Assembly: GCF_900218015.1 (NCBI RefSeq)
Contig: NZ_UFQQ01000009.1
Span: 1 to 64,000 of the forward strand
Length of the DNA stretch: 64,000 bases
DNA from: Rhodopseudomonas pentothenatexigens
GTDB taxonomy: Bacteria; Pseudomonadota; Alphaproteobacteria; Rhizobiales; Xanthobacteraceae
Reading direction: 5' to 3'
In this document: piece after piece, positions 19,301-27,954 of the stretch
Layout: each line of letters begins with the position of its first letter
Position numbering within the stretch: position 1 is the first letter of the stretch
The notes under the pieces: generated by a model
The model's input: only the letters and a program-made list of their open reading frames with translations
Databases searched by the model: none
Told to the model about the DNA's origin: nothing
Made by a program: the position numbers and the translations under genes

Positions 19301-22300
19301 CATTCCGTCGGGCACCACGCTGCCGGACGGCACGGTGCTGGTCAGCGGGCATTACACCCAGTCGACATCGTCGCAGAAGCAATCGTCCGGCGAGGCGCTG
19401 TTCGCGATCCGCAGCAATTCGGTCTGGCAGCGTTACAGCGAGTATGCGTTCAACGGCGCCAACGCCTATTTCACCCAGCGCGCGAACAGCGACGGCACCA
19501 ACGTGCCGCGGCTTCCGATCGACGCCGGCCGCATGGCTGTGCTGGCGCAGCAGGAGATCCTGCTCGCCGGCATGGCGCTGACCCGGCCGGCTGCCGGCGG
19601 GCGCGGCGGCGAACTCGACATTTCGGCCAACAAGCTCGCCGTGGTCGGGCACAGCCAGTATCTCGACCGGGCCAATCCGGCGAGCGTGCCGGCCGGCTAC
19701 GTCGCGCTCGACGCCACCCAGCTCAACAGTTTCGGCTTCGGCAGCATCCTGATCGGCGGCCTGCGCAGCGACGTCGATCCGGCGCTCGGCACGCTGATCA
19801 CCCCGACGGCGACCAACGTGCTGGTCGATACCCGCGGCGAGTCGTTCGCTGCGCCGGAAATCCTGCTCGTCGCCAGGGCCGGGCAATGGCAGACCCTGAA
19901 CACGCTGCTGGCGGTCGGCAACGGCTACGTCAACGTGCCGCTCGCGGTCTTCGGGCCGGCGCCCGGCGAGGGTGAGGTCACGATCAGGTCGGGCAGCGTC
20001 GTCGAGAATGTCGGCGCGTTCGAAGGCGGTTCGGGGCGTAACTACTACTTCGCCAAGCCGGACGGCGCTTATCTGCTCGCGGAGCAGATCGCGGCGGCGG
20101 TCGGCGGCACGCTGGACTCGACCGGGACGGTCATCACCGGTGCGGATCTCACCAAGCTGAACTCGACCTGGTACTGGAACAACTTCCAGAGCTCGAAGGC
20201 GCAGAGCGGCTTCCTCGGGTCCTATGTCCCAGGGCTCGGCGCGCTGTTCGCCGCCACCACCGACGGCGCACTGAATATCTCGGGTCCGACCGGCGTGACC
20301 ACGCCGGAGCTGACGATCCGCTTCGCCGATGTTCCGGCCGGTTCCATCGCCGGCGTGCCGGTGTCGGGCGCGGTGACCTCGACCAGCGGCGGCGTCGGCC
20401 AGGTCGTGCTGCCGGCCGCCGACGCCGGCAGTGTGACGATCGAGGCGGGCGCCCGGGTGTCGGCCGGCACCGTGACGATGCAGGCGACGAGGTCGAGCAG
20501 GGCGATCCAGTTCGCGCCGGGCGACCTGCATGCCGACCGCCTGACCCTGGCGGCGCGCACCATCGGACTCGGCACCGCTTCGGCCGCGGTCGCCGTGGCG
20601 TTGCCCAGCGGCGCGCTGTTCGACGTCCAGGCGCTCACCCTGAAGACGCTGCTCGGCGGCGCGGTCGCCGTGTACGGCGATTTCAGACCGGGAGGGCGCG
20701 TCAACAGCTTGACGATGGACACCGCCGCGATCGTTGCGGCGTCCGGCGGCAACGCGCTGATCTCGCTCGATGCCGGATCGATCACCCTGTCGAATCTCGG
20801 CGCCGGCGGCCCGCCGGCGAAACTGCCCTCGGCAGGCGGCGCAGGCCTGACGCTGGCTGCCGACAATATCGTGTTCGGCACCGGCGTGCAGCGCATCGCC
20901 GGCTATTCCAGCGTCGATTTCGTGGCGCGTGACGGCGTCACGATCGCCGGCAGCGGCAGCCTGACGCTCGGCACCGGGCTCGATCAGGTCGACCTGTCGA
21001 TGTACACCCCGATCGTGCGGGTCGGCAGCGCCGCCGCCGACGGTTTCACCATCTCGGCTACCGGCAGCGCCTCGCTGCTCGATGTCGGTGCGCGCAACGG
21101 GGCGACGGCGCGTCCGGAGGACAGCGACCAGCTCGGCGGCAAGCTCGTCGTCATTGGCAACCGCGTCGCTGTGGGCACGACGATCCAGGCCCAGGCCGGC
21201 ACCATCGTGCTGGAAGCCACCGGCACCGATCTGGTCAATCCCGACGGCAGCACCACCGAGGCGGTGCGGCTGCTCGACGGCGCCTATCTGGCGGCCGGCG
21301 GCTACAAGAGGGTTCTATTCGACTCCGACGTCTATGTGGCCGGCGGCAAGGTCTTGCTGCAGGCCGACAGCAGCGGCGCCGGCAGCGTGCGCACCGCCGC
21401 CACCAGCACGATCGACGTGGCGCAGCCGGCGGAGGGTATCGGTTATGGCGGCGAGATCGAGATCTCCGCGGTCGCCGGCCGCGCGGTGCTGCTCGGCGAC
21501 CTGCAAGGGCAGGGCGGGCCCGGCTTCGGCGGCCGTTTCCAAGTCGACGCCAAGTCGCTCCAGCTCGGCGCGGGCTATAGGGACGATGTCGTGCTCGATG
21601 ATCTGGCGGCCAGACTGCTGGCCGGCGGCCTCACCGGCGCGATCGACATTCACACTCGCACCGGCAATCTGACGCTGTCGGCCGGCTCTACGCTGAAGGC
21701 TCATGCGGTCACGCTCACTGCCGACGACAGCACGTGGGACAGTGCCAACCCATCCCGGCAGTTCGGTCAGCTCAACATTTTCGGCACCATCGACGCCAGC
21801 GGCTATGCCGGTGCCACCCCGGACGGCACCGGTCAGGCCGGCGGCCAAATCGGCCTCTATGCCGCCAATCAGGTGACGCTCGGCGGCACCTCCTTTATCA
21901 ACGCCTCGACGCAGCATGCCGACGAACGCGGCGGCGACGTCACCGTCGGGATTCCGTGGGCGGCGGCGGGCAAGATCCGGCTGCAATCCGGGATGCGGAT
22001 CGACGTCTCCGGCGGCACCAAGGGCGGCCTCAGCGGCGGCACGGTGACGTTCCGCGCGCCGGTCGACGGCAACGGCGACGCCAAGATCGTCGCCATCGAC
22101 GCCGCCGGCAACGAACGGCCGACCATCAGCGGCAGCGACGTCCTCATCCGCGGCGCGCGCGCCGTCACCGTCGAGGGCTTCATCGCGTTCGACACCGTCG
22201 GCAGCAAATACGGCATCGACGGCTCGAGCCTGGGCTGGGACGGCGTGATCGATCCGGCCGGTCTGTACGACGCCAACGGCAACCGCGTGCTGAGCGGCAC

Positions 22301-25300
22301 CTGGACCGGGGTCACCGGACGCGCCGTGGTGATCACCAATCCCGGCAGCGGCTATACCAGCAAGCCGGTGATCCTACTCAACGGCACGCCGTTCGTGATC
22401 GTGGCGATCATGGGACTGGACAACAACATCAGGCTGAACGCGGCCGGTCTTCCCGCCAATCTGTCGAATGCGCCGGTGACCTTCGCGGCTCCGACCGACA
22501 CTGCCGCCGGCGTCACGCGTGTCGCGGCCCAGGGTGTCGTGAGCACCGACGCGAGCGGAACGCCGACGCTCACCATCACCAATCCGGGCAGCGGTTATCT
22601 CAGCCGGCCGGCGACGGCGACGATCACCGTCGCGCCCGGCGTTACCGTGACCGCGACCGTCAGCGCCGGCGGCATGCAGGTGGTCGGCACAACCCCGGTT
22701 CCCACGGGGACGACTCCGAACACCGTCAATTTCGTTTCCGGCACCGCCCGGATCGAGGTGCAGACAGGCAACAACTACACCGGTACATCGAACGCGGCCG
22801 GTGTCTTCACCCCGATCGGCAACTACGTCCCGGTCGGAACCTATAATTCCGCCACTTACGACCCGAACAGCACCACCCAAACAGCGGTGTTCCGGGCCGA
22901 TGGCCTGCACGGTCAGTTCTTCGGCAAAACTCTGGTGCAATTCGCCCAGGGCGACCTGATCCTCAACGGGCAGAACTACGGCTTCGACGGTCTGATCAGC
23001 CGGCTGTCGCCGCTGGCGCAGGATCTCGGCGCCGGCGTGGTCCATGTCCGGCCGGGCGTCGAGCTGGTCAATTCCAGCACGTCGAAGAATGCCGGCGACA
23101 TCACCGTCAAGCAGAACTGGAATCTGGCCTCCGGCGTGGCCTACAATCTGCAGACCAACGGCAGCAACGGCAGCAAATACGTCCACACCTACGACAACGC
23201 CAATGTGGCGCAGCAGAGCTACGTCACCTTCGACTACCGTCTGGTCGCCGACTACGGCACCGGCGGCAAATCGATCGAGGCCGGCGCGCTGACGCTGCGC
23301 GCGGTCAACGACGTCAGGGTCGATGCGTCGATTTCGGACGGCTTCTTCCAGTTCCGCAACTATCAGGACAGTACCTACGTCGCCGCACTGGCCAGCTATC
23401 TGGCGACCTACAAGCGCGGGACCGACCAGACCCTCGCCGACTGGAGTTCTCCCGGCTATCTGTTCTGGCTGAATTCCTACGGCGCGGTGCCGATCGCGCC
23501 GTATCGTGCTCAGGCCAACGGCGTCAGCCCCGGCTCGGTCGACCTCGCCGCAGCCGACCTGTTCCCCAATCAGCTTCGGGTCTGCGTGGCGAATTGCGGC
23601 AGCCCCAACAGCGTCGGTACCACCCCGGCGAACGCCGAGATCGTCACCGTCACCGATCCCGGCTCGTGGAGCTACCGGCTGGTCGCCGGCGCCGATCTCG
23701 CCAGCGCCAATCCGGACGCGGTGCAGCCGCTGTCGAGCTCGATCTACGCGCCGAACGCGGCGCAGTCGAACACGGTCCGCAGCGTGATCGTCGACAAGCA
23801 CACCTCGTATACGCAGACGCTCTATACCGGCTCGGGAACGACGACCGCGACGGTCGATCTGTCGACCATGGTGCGCACCGGCACCGGCAACATCACCGTC
23901 GCCGCCGGCAACAGCGTCGTGATGGCGGATACCGCTGCGCCCGGTGTGATCTACGCCGCGGGCGTCAACACCCCGCGGCTGATCGATCCGCAGTACACGA
24001 CCGTCAACGGCGCGGTTGTGGTCGGCAACACCGCGAGCAACCCGGATCTGCTGTTCTTCGAGCCGCAGTTGCTGCTGAACGGTTCGTCGAGCGCCGCCGC
24101 CTCGGTCGCCTATGGTCCGCCGACCGCGGCGGCGTTCCCGCACAAGGGCGGCGACGTCGTGGTCGAGGCGCAATGGGACATCATCGGCTACAGCGGCACC
24201 GGGACCCGATCGAATTATCAGTACTACAAGCCTTGGCTGGTTGCCGATATCGAATTGTCGCCGGCCGGCAGCGCTTCGGCCGCTGCGGCGATCGACCTCC
24301 GCGGCCAGGGCGTATTCCAGCCGATCGGAACCAGTATCGCGTCTCAGACGGCGTGGTGGCTCCAGTTCGGCAGCTTCCAGCAGGGCATCCTCAGCGCCGG
24401 CGGCAACGTCACGGTGCGGGCCGGGCGGGACCTCAACGACGTCTCGGTGTCGCTGCCCACCACCGGCCGCGTCTCCGGCGGCCTCACCGCAACCTCGACG
24501 CCGATCACTCATATCTACGACAGCGGCAATATGAGCGTCAGCGCCGGCCGCGATATTCTCGGCGGTTCGTTCTATGAGGGCTCCGGCCATGCCGTCATCA
24601 AGGCGGGCCGGTCGATCGGCGCCGCCGCCACCAGGCTCGCCCGCGGCAACGTGGTGTTCGACAACGTGCCGCTGCTGGCGGTCGACCTCGGGCAGATCCA
24701 GATGGTGGCGGCAGGCTCGCTGTCGATGGGCGGCGTGATCAACCCCGCTGCGCTGCACCGCCAGCACAGCACTTATGCCAGCACCAGCTCGGCGATCTAT
24801 ATGGACACTTATGGTCCCGACAGCGCGGTGGCGCTGATGTCGGCGAGCGGAGACGTCTCGATCGGCATCGCCTTGCCGACGATTACCACCACCGGAGTGA
24901 CGGCCAACGCCTCGGGCGTGTATCCCGCCAACCTCGAGGCCATCGCCGCCAGCGGCGACATCGTCACCCGCGGCCTGGAGGTGACAGCAAGCGGCGTCCA
25001 GTTCGGCCTCGCCGGCATGATTCTGAGCGGCTCCGAGCATGGCGAATTCGAGCTTCTGGCGCAGGGCAGCATCGACCTGACCTTCGGCGTCACCATCGCG
25101 TCGCGTGCTCCGGTTATTTCCGCCGGCCCGTCGTTGCTCGACAAAGCCTTCAACCCGTTCCGGCCGGCAGAGTGGTTCGGCACGCATTCCGGCGACCGCA
25201 GCTATGGCGGAACCTACAGCGAAGCGGTGCTGGCCCATGCCGACGACGACGCGATCGCCCGCATCTACGCGCTGACCGGCGACATCAAGGCTGCCGCCTA

Positions 25301-26900
25301 CACCAATGTGACAACCGGCAGCATCAACCGGATCGAGATCAACCGGCCCACGCAGATCAGGGCCGGCGGCGACATCGCCGATCTCAACCTGCTGGCGCAG
25401 AACATCCGCCGCAGCGACGTCAGCAGCGTCATCGCCGGCGACGACCTGTACTACACCGGGAAAAATATCGGCGGCGGACTGCAGATCGCGGGACCCGGCT
25501 ATTTCGTCGTCGAGGCCGGCGGCGATCTCGGCCCGTTCCTACCCGCCGCGGACAACGTCCAGTCGAAGGTGATCGCGCAACAGGGTATAGTCTCGCTCGG
25601 CAATGCCAGCGCCAGTCCGGTCGGCAACGCCGATCGCCTGACCAATGCGAACGGCGGACCGACCGGAATCTACAACGCCGCCTTGCTCGGCCCCGCCGCG
25701 AAGCCGCGTCGCAACGCTCTGCTCGGGTCGGAAGGGGCCGATCTGATCGTCCGGTTCGGCGTCAAGAACGGCATCAACTACGACGGCGTGTTCGCCACCT
25801 ATGTCGATCCGGCGGGCGCGTCGCTGGTCGCGCACAACTACTTCACCGAGATGGTGGCGTTCCTCGGCCGCATCGGCCGCGAGCCCGGCGACGATCCGGT
25901 GGCGACCTTCAGGGCGCTGCCGCAGAGCCTGCAGCAGGTGTTCCTGGGCCAGGTCTATCTCGCCGAGCTGAAGGCCGTCGCCGCGAGCGGCGATGCCGCG
26001 CAGGTCGCGCGCGGCTACCGGGCGATCGAGACCATGTTCCCGTCCAGCTACGGCTACGGCAACCAAGCGGTGACCAATAATCTCGACCTGCTGCACGCCA
26101 CCATCCAGACCAAGCTCGGCGGCGACATTTCGATCTTCGGTCCGCAGGGCGGCATCATCGTCGGCTCGCTGGTGCCGGAGCCGAATCCGCTGCTCAAGCT
26201 CAGCGATCTCGGCATCCTGACGCTGGGCGGCGGCAATATCAGCACCTTCACCGACGGCAGCGTGCTGGTGAATTCCAGCCGCGTCTTCACCACCCAGGGC
26301 GGCGACATCCTGATGTGGAGCTCGAATGGCGATCTCGATGCCGGCCGCGGCTCGAAGACCACGCTGTCGCAGCCGCCGCTGCAGGTGATGTTCGACGCCA
26401 ACGACTACCAATCGATCGATCTCGGCGGCTTCGTCAGCGGCGCCGGCATCGGCGTGCTGAAGAGCTCGAAGGTGGCGCGCAGCTCGAACCTGTACCTGCT
26501 GGCTCCGCGTGGCCGGATCGACTTCGGCACCGCCGGCGTTCGCTCGTCGGGGGAGGTGTTCGTGGTGGCGCCGGTGGTGCTGAATGTCAGCAACATCGCT
26601 GCGGCCGGTCCGGTCACCGGCGTGCCCTCGGTGTCGCTGCCGAGCCTCAGCGGTTCGCTCGCGACCTCCTCGAACGCCGCCGGCGCCGCCGCGCGCACCG
26701 AGCAGCCGACCGCCGGCGGCAGCCGCGGCCAGGCTTCGATCTTCATCGTCGAGGTCGTCGGCTATGGCGGCGGCGATGGTGGTGCGACCGGGGCGGTGCC
26801 GTCCGCCGAGACGCCTTCCTCCTCGACGCCGCAGGCGACGGGTGCGCCATCCTCGCGTTCCGGCAGCGGCCGGGACCAGGATGAAGAAGAACGGCGGTAG
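13371..26900 (+). CDS. Giant filamentous-haemagglutinin-like TPS exoprotein
   Basis: This is an uninterrupted 4,509-residue secreted beta-helical protein. After a long basic N-terminus and signal (MLCGASLFALMVTCADGEA, about 53-71) comes an Ala/Gln-rich helical stretch (about 83-142). The TPS/haemagglutination-activity domain follows (about 160-320) with the landmarks ILNWDSFNIS, LNRV and INGQINAPGAVYVINRNGIIFGAGAQINVHSL. Then come about 3,900 residues of Gly/Ala/Thr/Val beta-helix repeats, two ITNPGSGY repeats (about 2987 and 3071) and a DUF3739-type region (about 4270-4410: GGDILMWSSNGDLDAGRGSK). The end has SIFIVEVVGYGGGDGG and a charged tail. Cysteines are scarce. A TTG at 13467 with GGGAG before it is an alternative start nearer the signal. 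The likely TpsB partner is at 55366. Role inferred: adhesion or biofilm. Confidence 0.93.
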   Translation: MSLCFGCSRSSGHFGQMAGRAACCVLRLGVSALKRVRSISVRTGSSRLAYRSVMLCGASLFALMVTCADGEARSINSIGGVAPTAAAQDAANAAAAQAAGAAAQARQSLDRAAAALAAIRKAQQEAAAIAAQPTLANGAPIPSGVADGGLMPTGGVSVGGSCGASCTTLNLRTPESFNGASSKLTQTVSGGKTNVNVTQTAKQAILNWDSFNISSDTLLNFDQQASDWIALNRVNPDTSPNLFLQNARANNGWTNPSSINGQINAPGAVYVINRNGIIFGAGAQINVHSLVASTLDVGKLGDDQAARDAYFLNTGIGNPFSFSLFVAERTPTPGNSDPGGAATTLVPGNVTVEAGAAISARIATDVVPLGSPGFVYLFGANVANYGTLTAPQGQVAMAASRAITLTPGTYAAAEIPSSVLPSGVTFRGTGLQLQNYSESYQTTAGQLGNPTNLAYYRNEATGVVTGEVTHGGLIETRQGVTTLAGDRVAVANLLDADGNPVRDAVGGLVRGVISADTSILRNSMVLLHAATSVRMDGIISMLPYDDGNTLPILSGGSSDGNSSTVQSFMPAFVELAAQREVGISANGLISAPSATVSLKAVALGGGGVTRQLFNGNGTTNASAKPTLSGPQQVVLAGRDADGPGATIDVAGLQDVVLPASYNFVSFQPRAEFADMPLQRDGVLYGETLWIDIRATGTRSDGTTWVGTPLADASGYVNSKGRSIYQLMTAGGRVDFGTELSVDDSGTSGRQVVLNAGSVVNVAGGKVTFLPGMVPTTRLIGIDGRIYTMATASPDMIYVGIFGRFTVDHERWGAPESWTLGAQSYQTGYTEGHDAGGVKVTTITPQIALGNEFYFGSVAGQRQINLGRAPSDTTDYTSGSAVTRPTALQASGDELPSQGYLILNTPSSVQIGSTPSANFVTNNAKTLLSDETLSSYGLSALSITSYDLVLSSGSAVRLAAGGRFDALAGGAIDIAGSITAPGGVIDLTTKRWQIAKAFQDTTLPLQAPTHNGQVIAADVFVEGLLDVSGRFVNDNAKFELDAAGPAFINGGSISITTNKDSDRLSRQDTTGSIRLSAGSVLDASSGAYISPRGKFKTASNGVIAGKGGSISLVLYKGSFEPPNQPDAGNNNPIAPSPDSSLAILQLDGTLRAYGFESNGSLLLGTVGTVQIGGVLPAGQTSTVRVGGDPTFPIALLNNGGFGSYTLETVSDVRLKADGSAVAGGQASIVVASDLTLQQVNYAGDVDYAELGTGTKLGREASQSPDTRLAVLPDDLRKPVDLTLRADNILLDQDASIVTDAKAKLNLSGSPDRSLASGAALYGRDTLAQNVLLRGSIVDHGGSLTINAVRTWLEAWNQQQARIDLSGTYIANSRFGLPGGPAASGTIIGGGTLTIESGALTTVTGSNNPVPAVPAAGSSYVVARDGLQVDVSGYAGLVSYVSGRTVTPYWSWADAGSVEIDSGAFLWNGSFAALGGRYRDAAGNFAADPRANGGTIVLGGGAMTLAQSFDALRLPNAPAAATGLMSLAQLSQSVGTALTVSAAVDRLSAFENVYLYAGGAQGGAARIFNDIAGNTLNLGALGLQTLIVSGSLNWSVANRLEIAASSILSFGNGSNVTLSAPYVLLTGGGGAVTQGTNTITVAARILDVEGATFAGFRQVDLLSSGDLRLSTPKVANKLDTTTGLISGPSEFAGTLATYGDLLLSAQRVYPVSAVDFTIKSTAGDVAFAAPAGSQTDIPLSAGGSVTVTAANIRQGGNLFAPLGQITLTGGTGTNADGSRQGVVLQPGSLTSVTLADTTVPYGATLDGKGWYYNASLSPLTAPPAKGLTLGGASVAVAEGAVIDVRGGGDLQATEWIQGKGGSYDTLATINGGLKNATGAGPVVYALVPSSSDPVAAFDIHFTTARSLDAAGQSGAKFTLPSGQVLYLQSGDIYPLAGTQITIAGGDGIPAGTYTLYPAHYATLPGAMRVTYFGDNLGRSIPSGTTLPDGTVLVSGHYTQSTSSQKQSSGEALFAIRSNSVWQRYSEYAFNGANAYFTQRANSDGTNVPRLPIDAGRMAVLAQQEILLAGMALTRPAAGGRGGELDISANKLAVVGHSQYLDRANPASVPAGYVALDATQLNSFGFGSILIGGLRSDVDPALGTLITPTATNVLVDTRGESFAAPEILLVARAGQWQTLNTLLAVGNGYVNVPLAVFGPAPGEGEVTIRSGSVVENVGAFEGGSGRNYYFAKPDGAYLLAEQIAAAVGGTLDSTGTVITGADLTKLNSTWYWNNFQSSKAQSGFLGSYVPGLGALFAATTDGALNISGPTGVTTPELTIRFADVPAGSIAGVPVSGAVTSTSGGVGQVVLPAADAGSVTIEAGARVSAGTVTMQATRSSRAIQFAPGDLHADRLTLAARTIGLGTASAAVAVALPSGALFDVQALTLKTLLGGAVAVYGDFRPGGRVNSLTMDTAAIVAASGGNALISLDAGSITLSNLGAGGPPAKLPSAGGAGLTLAADNIVFGTGVQRIAGYSSVDFVARDGVTIAGSGSLTLGTGLDQVDLSMYTPIVRVGSAAADGFTISATGSASLLDVGARNGATARPEDSDQLGGKLVVIGNRVAVGTTIQAQAGTIVLEATGTDLVNPDGSTTEAVRLLDGAYLAAGGYKRVLFDSDVYVAGGKVLLQADSSGAGSVRTAATSTIDVAQPAEGIGYGGEIEISAVAGRAVLLGDLQGQGGPGFGGRFQVDAKSLQLGAGYRDDVVLDDLAARLLAGGLTGAIDIHTRTGNLTLSAGSTLKAHAVTLTADDSTWDSANPSRQFGQLNIFGTIDASGYAGATPDGTGQAGGQIGLYAANQVTLGGTSFINASTQHADERGGDVTVGIPWAAAGKIRLQSGMRIDVSGGTKGGLSGGTVTFRAPVDGNGDAKIVAIDAAGNERPTISGSDVLIRGARAVTVEGFIAFDTVGSKYGIDGSSLGWDGVIDPAGLYDANGNRVLSGTWTGVTGRAVVITNPGSGYTSKPVILLNGTPFVIVAIMGLDNNIRLNAAGLPANLSNAPVTFAAPTDTAAGVTRVAAQGVVSTDASGTPTLTITNPGSGYLSRPATATITVAPGVTVTATVSAGGMQVVGTTPVPTGTTPNTVNFVSGTARIEVQTGNNYTGTSNAAGVFTPIGNYVPVGTYNSATYDPNSTTQTAVFRADGLHGQFFGKTLVQFAQGDLILNGQNYGFDGLISRLSPLAQDLGAGVVHVRPGVELVNSSTSKNAGDITVKQNWNLASGVAYNLQTNGSNGSKYVHTYDNANVAQQSYVTFDYRLVADYGTGGKSIEAGALTLRAVNDVRVDASISDGFFQFRNYQDSTYVAALASYLATYKRGTDQTLADWSSPGYLFWLNSYGAVPIAPYRAQANGVSPGSVDLAAADLFPNQLRVCVANCGSPNSVGTTPANAEIVTVTDPGSWSYRLVAGADLASANPDAVQPLSSSIYAPNAAQSNTVRSVIVDKHTSYTQTLYTGSGTTTATVDLSTMVRTGTGNITVAAGNSVVMADTAAPGVIYAAGVNTPRLIDPQYTTVNGAVVVGNTASNPDLLFFEPQLLLNGSSSAAASVAYGPPTAAAFPHKGGDVVVEAQWDIIGYSGTGTRSNYQYYKPWLVADIELSPAGSASAAAAIDLRGQGVFQPIGTSIASQTAWWLQFGSFQQGILSAGGNVTVRAGRDLNDVSVSLPTTGRVSGGLTATSTPITHIYDSGNMSVSAGRDILGGSFYEGSGHAVIKAGRSIGAAATRLARGNVVFDNVPLLAVDLGQIQMVAAGSLSMGGVINPAALHRQHSTYASTSSAIYMDTYGPDSAVALMSASGDVSIGIALPTITTTGVTANASGVYPANLEAIAASGDIVTRGLEVTASGVQFGLAGMILSGSEHGEFELLAQGSIDLTFGVTIASRAPVISAGPSLLDKAFNPFRPAEWFGTHSGDRSYGGTYSEAVLAHADDDAIARIYALTGDIKAAAYTNVTTGSINRIEINRPTQIRAGGDIADLNLLAQNIRRSDVSSVIAGDDLYYTGKNIGGGLQIAGPGYFVVEAGGDLGPFLPAADNVQSKVIAQQGIVSLGNASASPVGNADRLTNANGGPTGIYNAALLGPAAKPRRNALLGSEGADLIVRFGVKNGINYDGVFATYVDPAGASLVAHNYFTEMVAFLGRIGREPGDDPVATFRALPQSLQQVFLGQVYLAELKAVAASGDAAQVARGYRAIETMFPSSYGYGNQAVTNNLDLLHATIQTKLGGDISIFGPQGGIIVGSLVPEPNPLLKLSDLGILTLGGGNISTFTDGSVLVNSSRVFTTQGGDILMWSSNGDLDAGRGSKTTLSQPPLQVMFDANDYQSIDLGGFVSGAGIGVLKSSKVARSSNLYLLAPRGRIDFGTAGVRSSGEVFVVAPVVLNVSNIAAAGPVTGVPSVSLPSLSGSLATSSNAAGAAARTEQPTAGGSRGQASIFIVEVVGYGGGDGGATGAVPSAETPSSSTPQATGAPSSRSGSGRDQDEEERR

Positions 26901-27093
26901 GGCGCCGACACCGATGCGGTGGTGTCCGTTGCGGCGGTGTCCGTTGCGGTGGTGTGAGTCGTCACGTTGCCAGGTGCAGTCGAGCCGGCTGCAGGTCGCC
27001 CGGCGACATCGGCGCGGACCGCGAGGAAAGGCGATCCGGAGCGGGATCGGGCTGGGGCAGGCTGATGCCGACGATCCGGTCGGCTCGGCGTCG
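26901..27093. other. Gap after the giant gene with a short tandem repeat
   Basis: This is a GC-rich gap between convergent genes. It holds a 15-base unit (GGTGTCCGTTGCGGY) repeated twice at 26921-26950, with a partial third copy to 26955. No terminator hairpin and no convincing gene were seen. Confidence 0.4.
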
Positions 27094-27798
27094 TCAGGCG
27101 TGCTCGTGGCGTAGGCTCGCGGCGGCTTCGCCGCTGGCGCTCGCAGCGGTTGCCCGGGGCGACCGCGCCGAGCGGACGTACAGGAAGTCGGCCTGGGTCG
27201 GTCCGATTCCCGGCGAGAAGAAGTGATTGTAGACGCCGCGCAATGCGAAGCCGTGCTGGTCCAGGAACGTGGTGATCTCGGTTGCGAGCGGCTGCTGTTC
27301 GTACAGCGTGACGAACGAGACTTCGGTATAGATCGCGTCGATCAGCGGCAGGACGCTTGCTGCGCCCGCGATGACGTCGAGCTCGCCGCCCTGCACGTCG
27401 AGCTTCATCAGGATCGGCCGCGGCAGCCCGGCGACGTCGAGCACATCGGGCAGCCGTTCGACCTGCACGGTGATCGAACCGGTCCGCGTCACGCCGCTGG
27501 CGGCCTGCTGGGTCGCGCCCGGCAGTAGCAGCGACGAGCTGTCACGCTTGGAGGTGACGTGAAACGTCGCCTGACGTCGGGTCGCACCGAGCGCGACCGG
27601 ATGACAGGTCAACGGCGCGGACACCACCGCCTGCAGCCGCTCGCGTTCCGGCGCCAGCGGCTCGAAGGCGTGGATCCGCGCTTTGGGAAAGCGGTGCCGC
27701 ACCAGCAGCGAGAACTGGCCGCGATTGGCGCCGACGTCGATCAAGGTCGCGACGCTGACATCGTCGAACAGCCGGCCGTGTTCCAGCGCCGGCATCAC
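27094..27798 (-). CDS. FkbM-family methyltransferase
   Basis: This is a SAM-dependent O-methyltransferase of the FkbM type, probably acting on a sugar of the surface polysaccharide. Motifs: SAM loop TLIDVGANRGQFS (about 18-30), FEPL, MKLDVQGGELDVI and a C-terminal SPGIGPTQADFLYVR. The listed start is a GTG. The same frame continues upstream for 23 codons with sensible sequence (HNYLKYALAACQPAYWPALR) to an ATT at 27867, and no ATG/GTG/TTG lies between. The true N-terminus may therefore be longer. It lies downstream of the acyltransferase on the same strand. Confidence 0.85.
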   Translation of the reverse strand: MMPALEHGRLFDDVSVATLIDVGANRGQFSLLVRHRFPKARIHAFEPLAPERERLQAVVSAPLTCHPVALGATRRQATFHVTSKRDSSSLLLPGATQQAASGVTRTGSITVQVERLPDVLDVAGLPRPILMKLDVQGGELDVIAGAASVLPLIDAIYTEVSFVTLYEQQPLATEITTFLDQHGFALRGVYNHFFSPGIGPTQADFLYVRSARSPRATAASASGEAAASLRHEHA

Positions 27799-27954
27799 CC
27801 GACGCCGCAGCGCCGGCCAGTAGGCCGGCTGGCAGGCGGCGAGGGCGTATTTCAGATAGTTGTGAATGGGTCCGCTCCCGCATCGACGATCGCCCCTGCG
27901 GATGCCGGGGCTAACGTGCGGCCACCGTCTGCGCGTCCGGGGCGACGACCGGAT

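Noticed and set aside
17304..20531. A 1,075-codon open frame on the minus strand, and a 954-codon one at 22374-25238
   Set aside because: Both are antisense to the giant exoprotein gene, rich in Arg/Gly/Asp with no domain, and arise from the high-GC third-position pattern of the sense gene.
26921..26955. Short 15-base tandem repeat after the giant gene as a possible CRISPR or recombination site
   Set aside because: Only two full copies, no spacers, no dyad and no adjacent cas or integrase gene.
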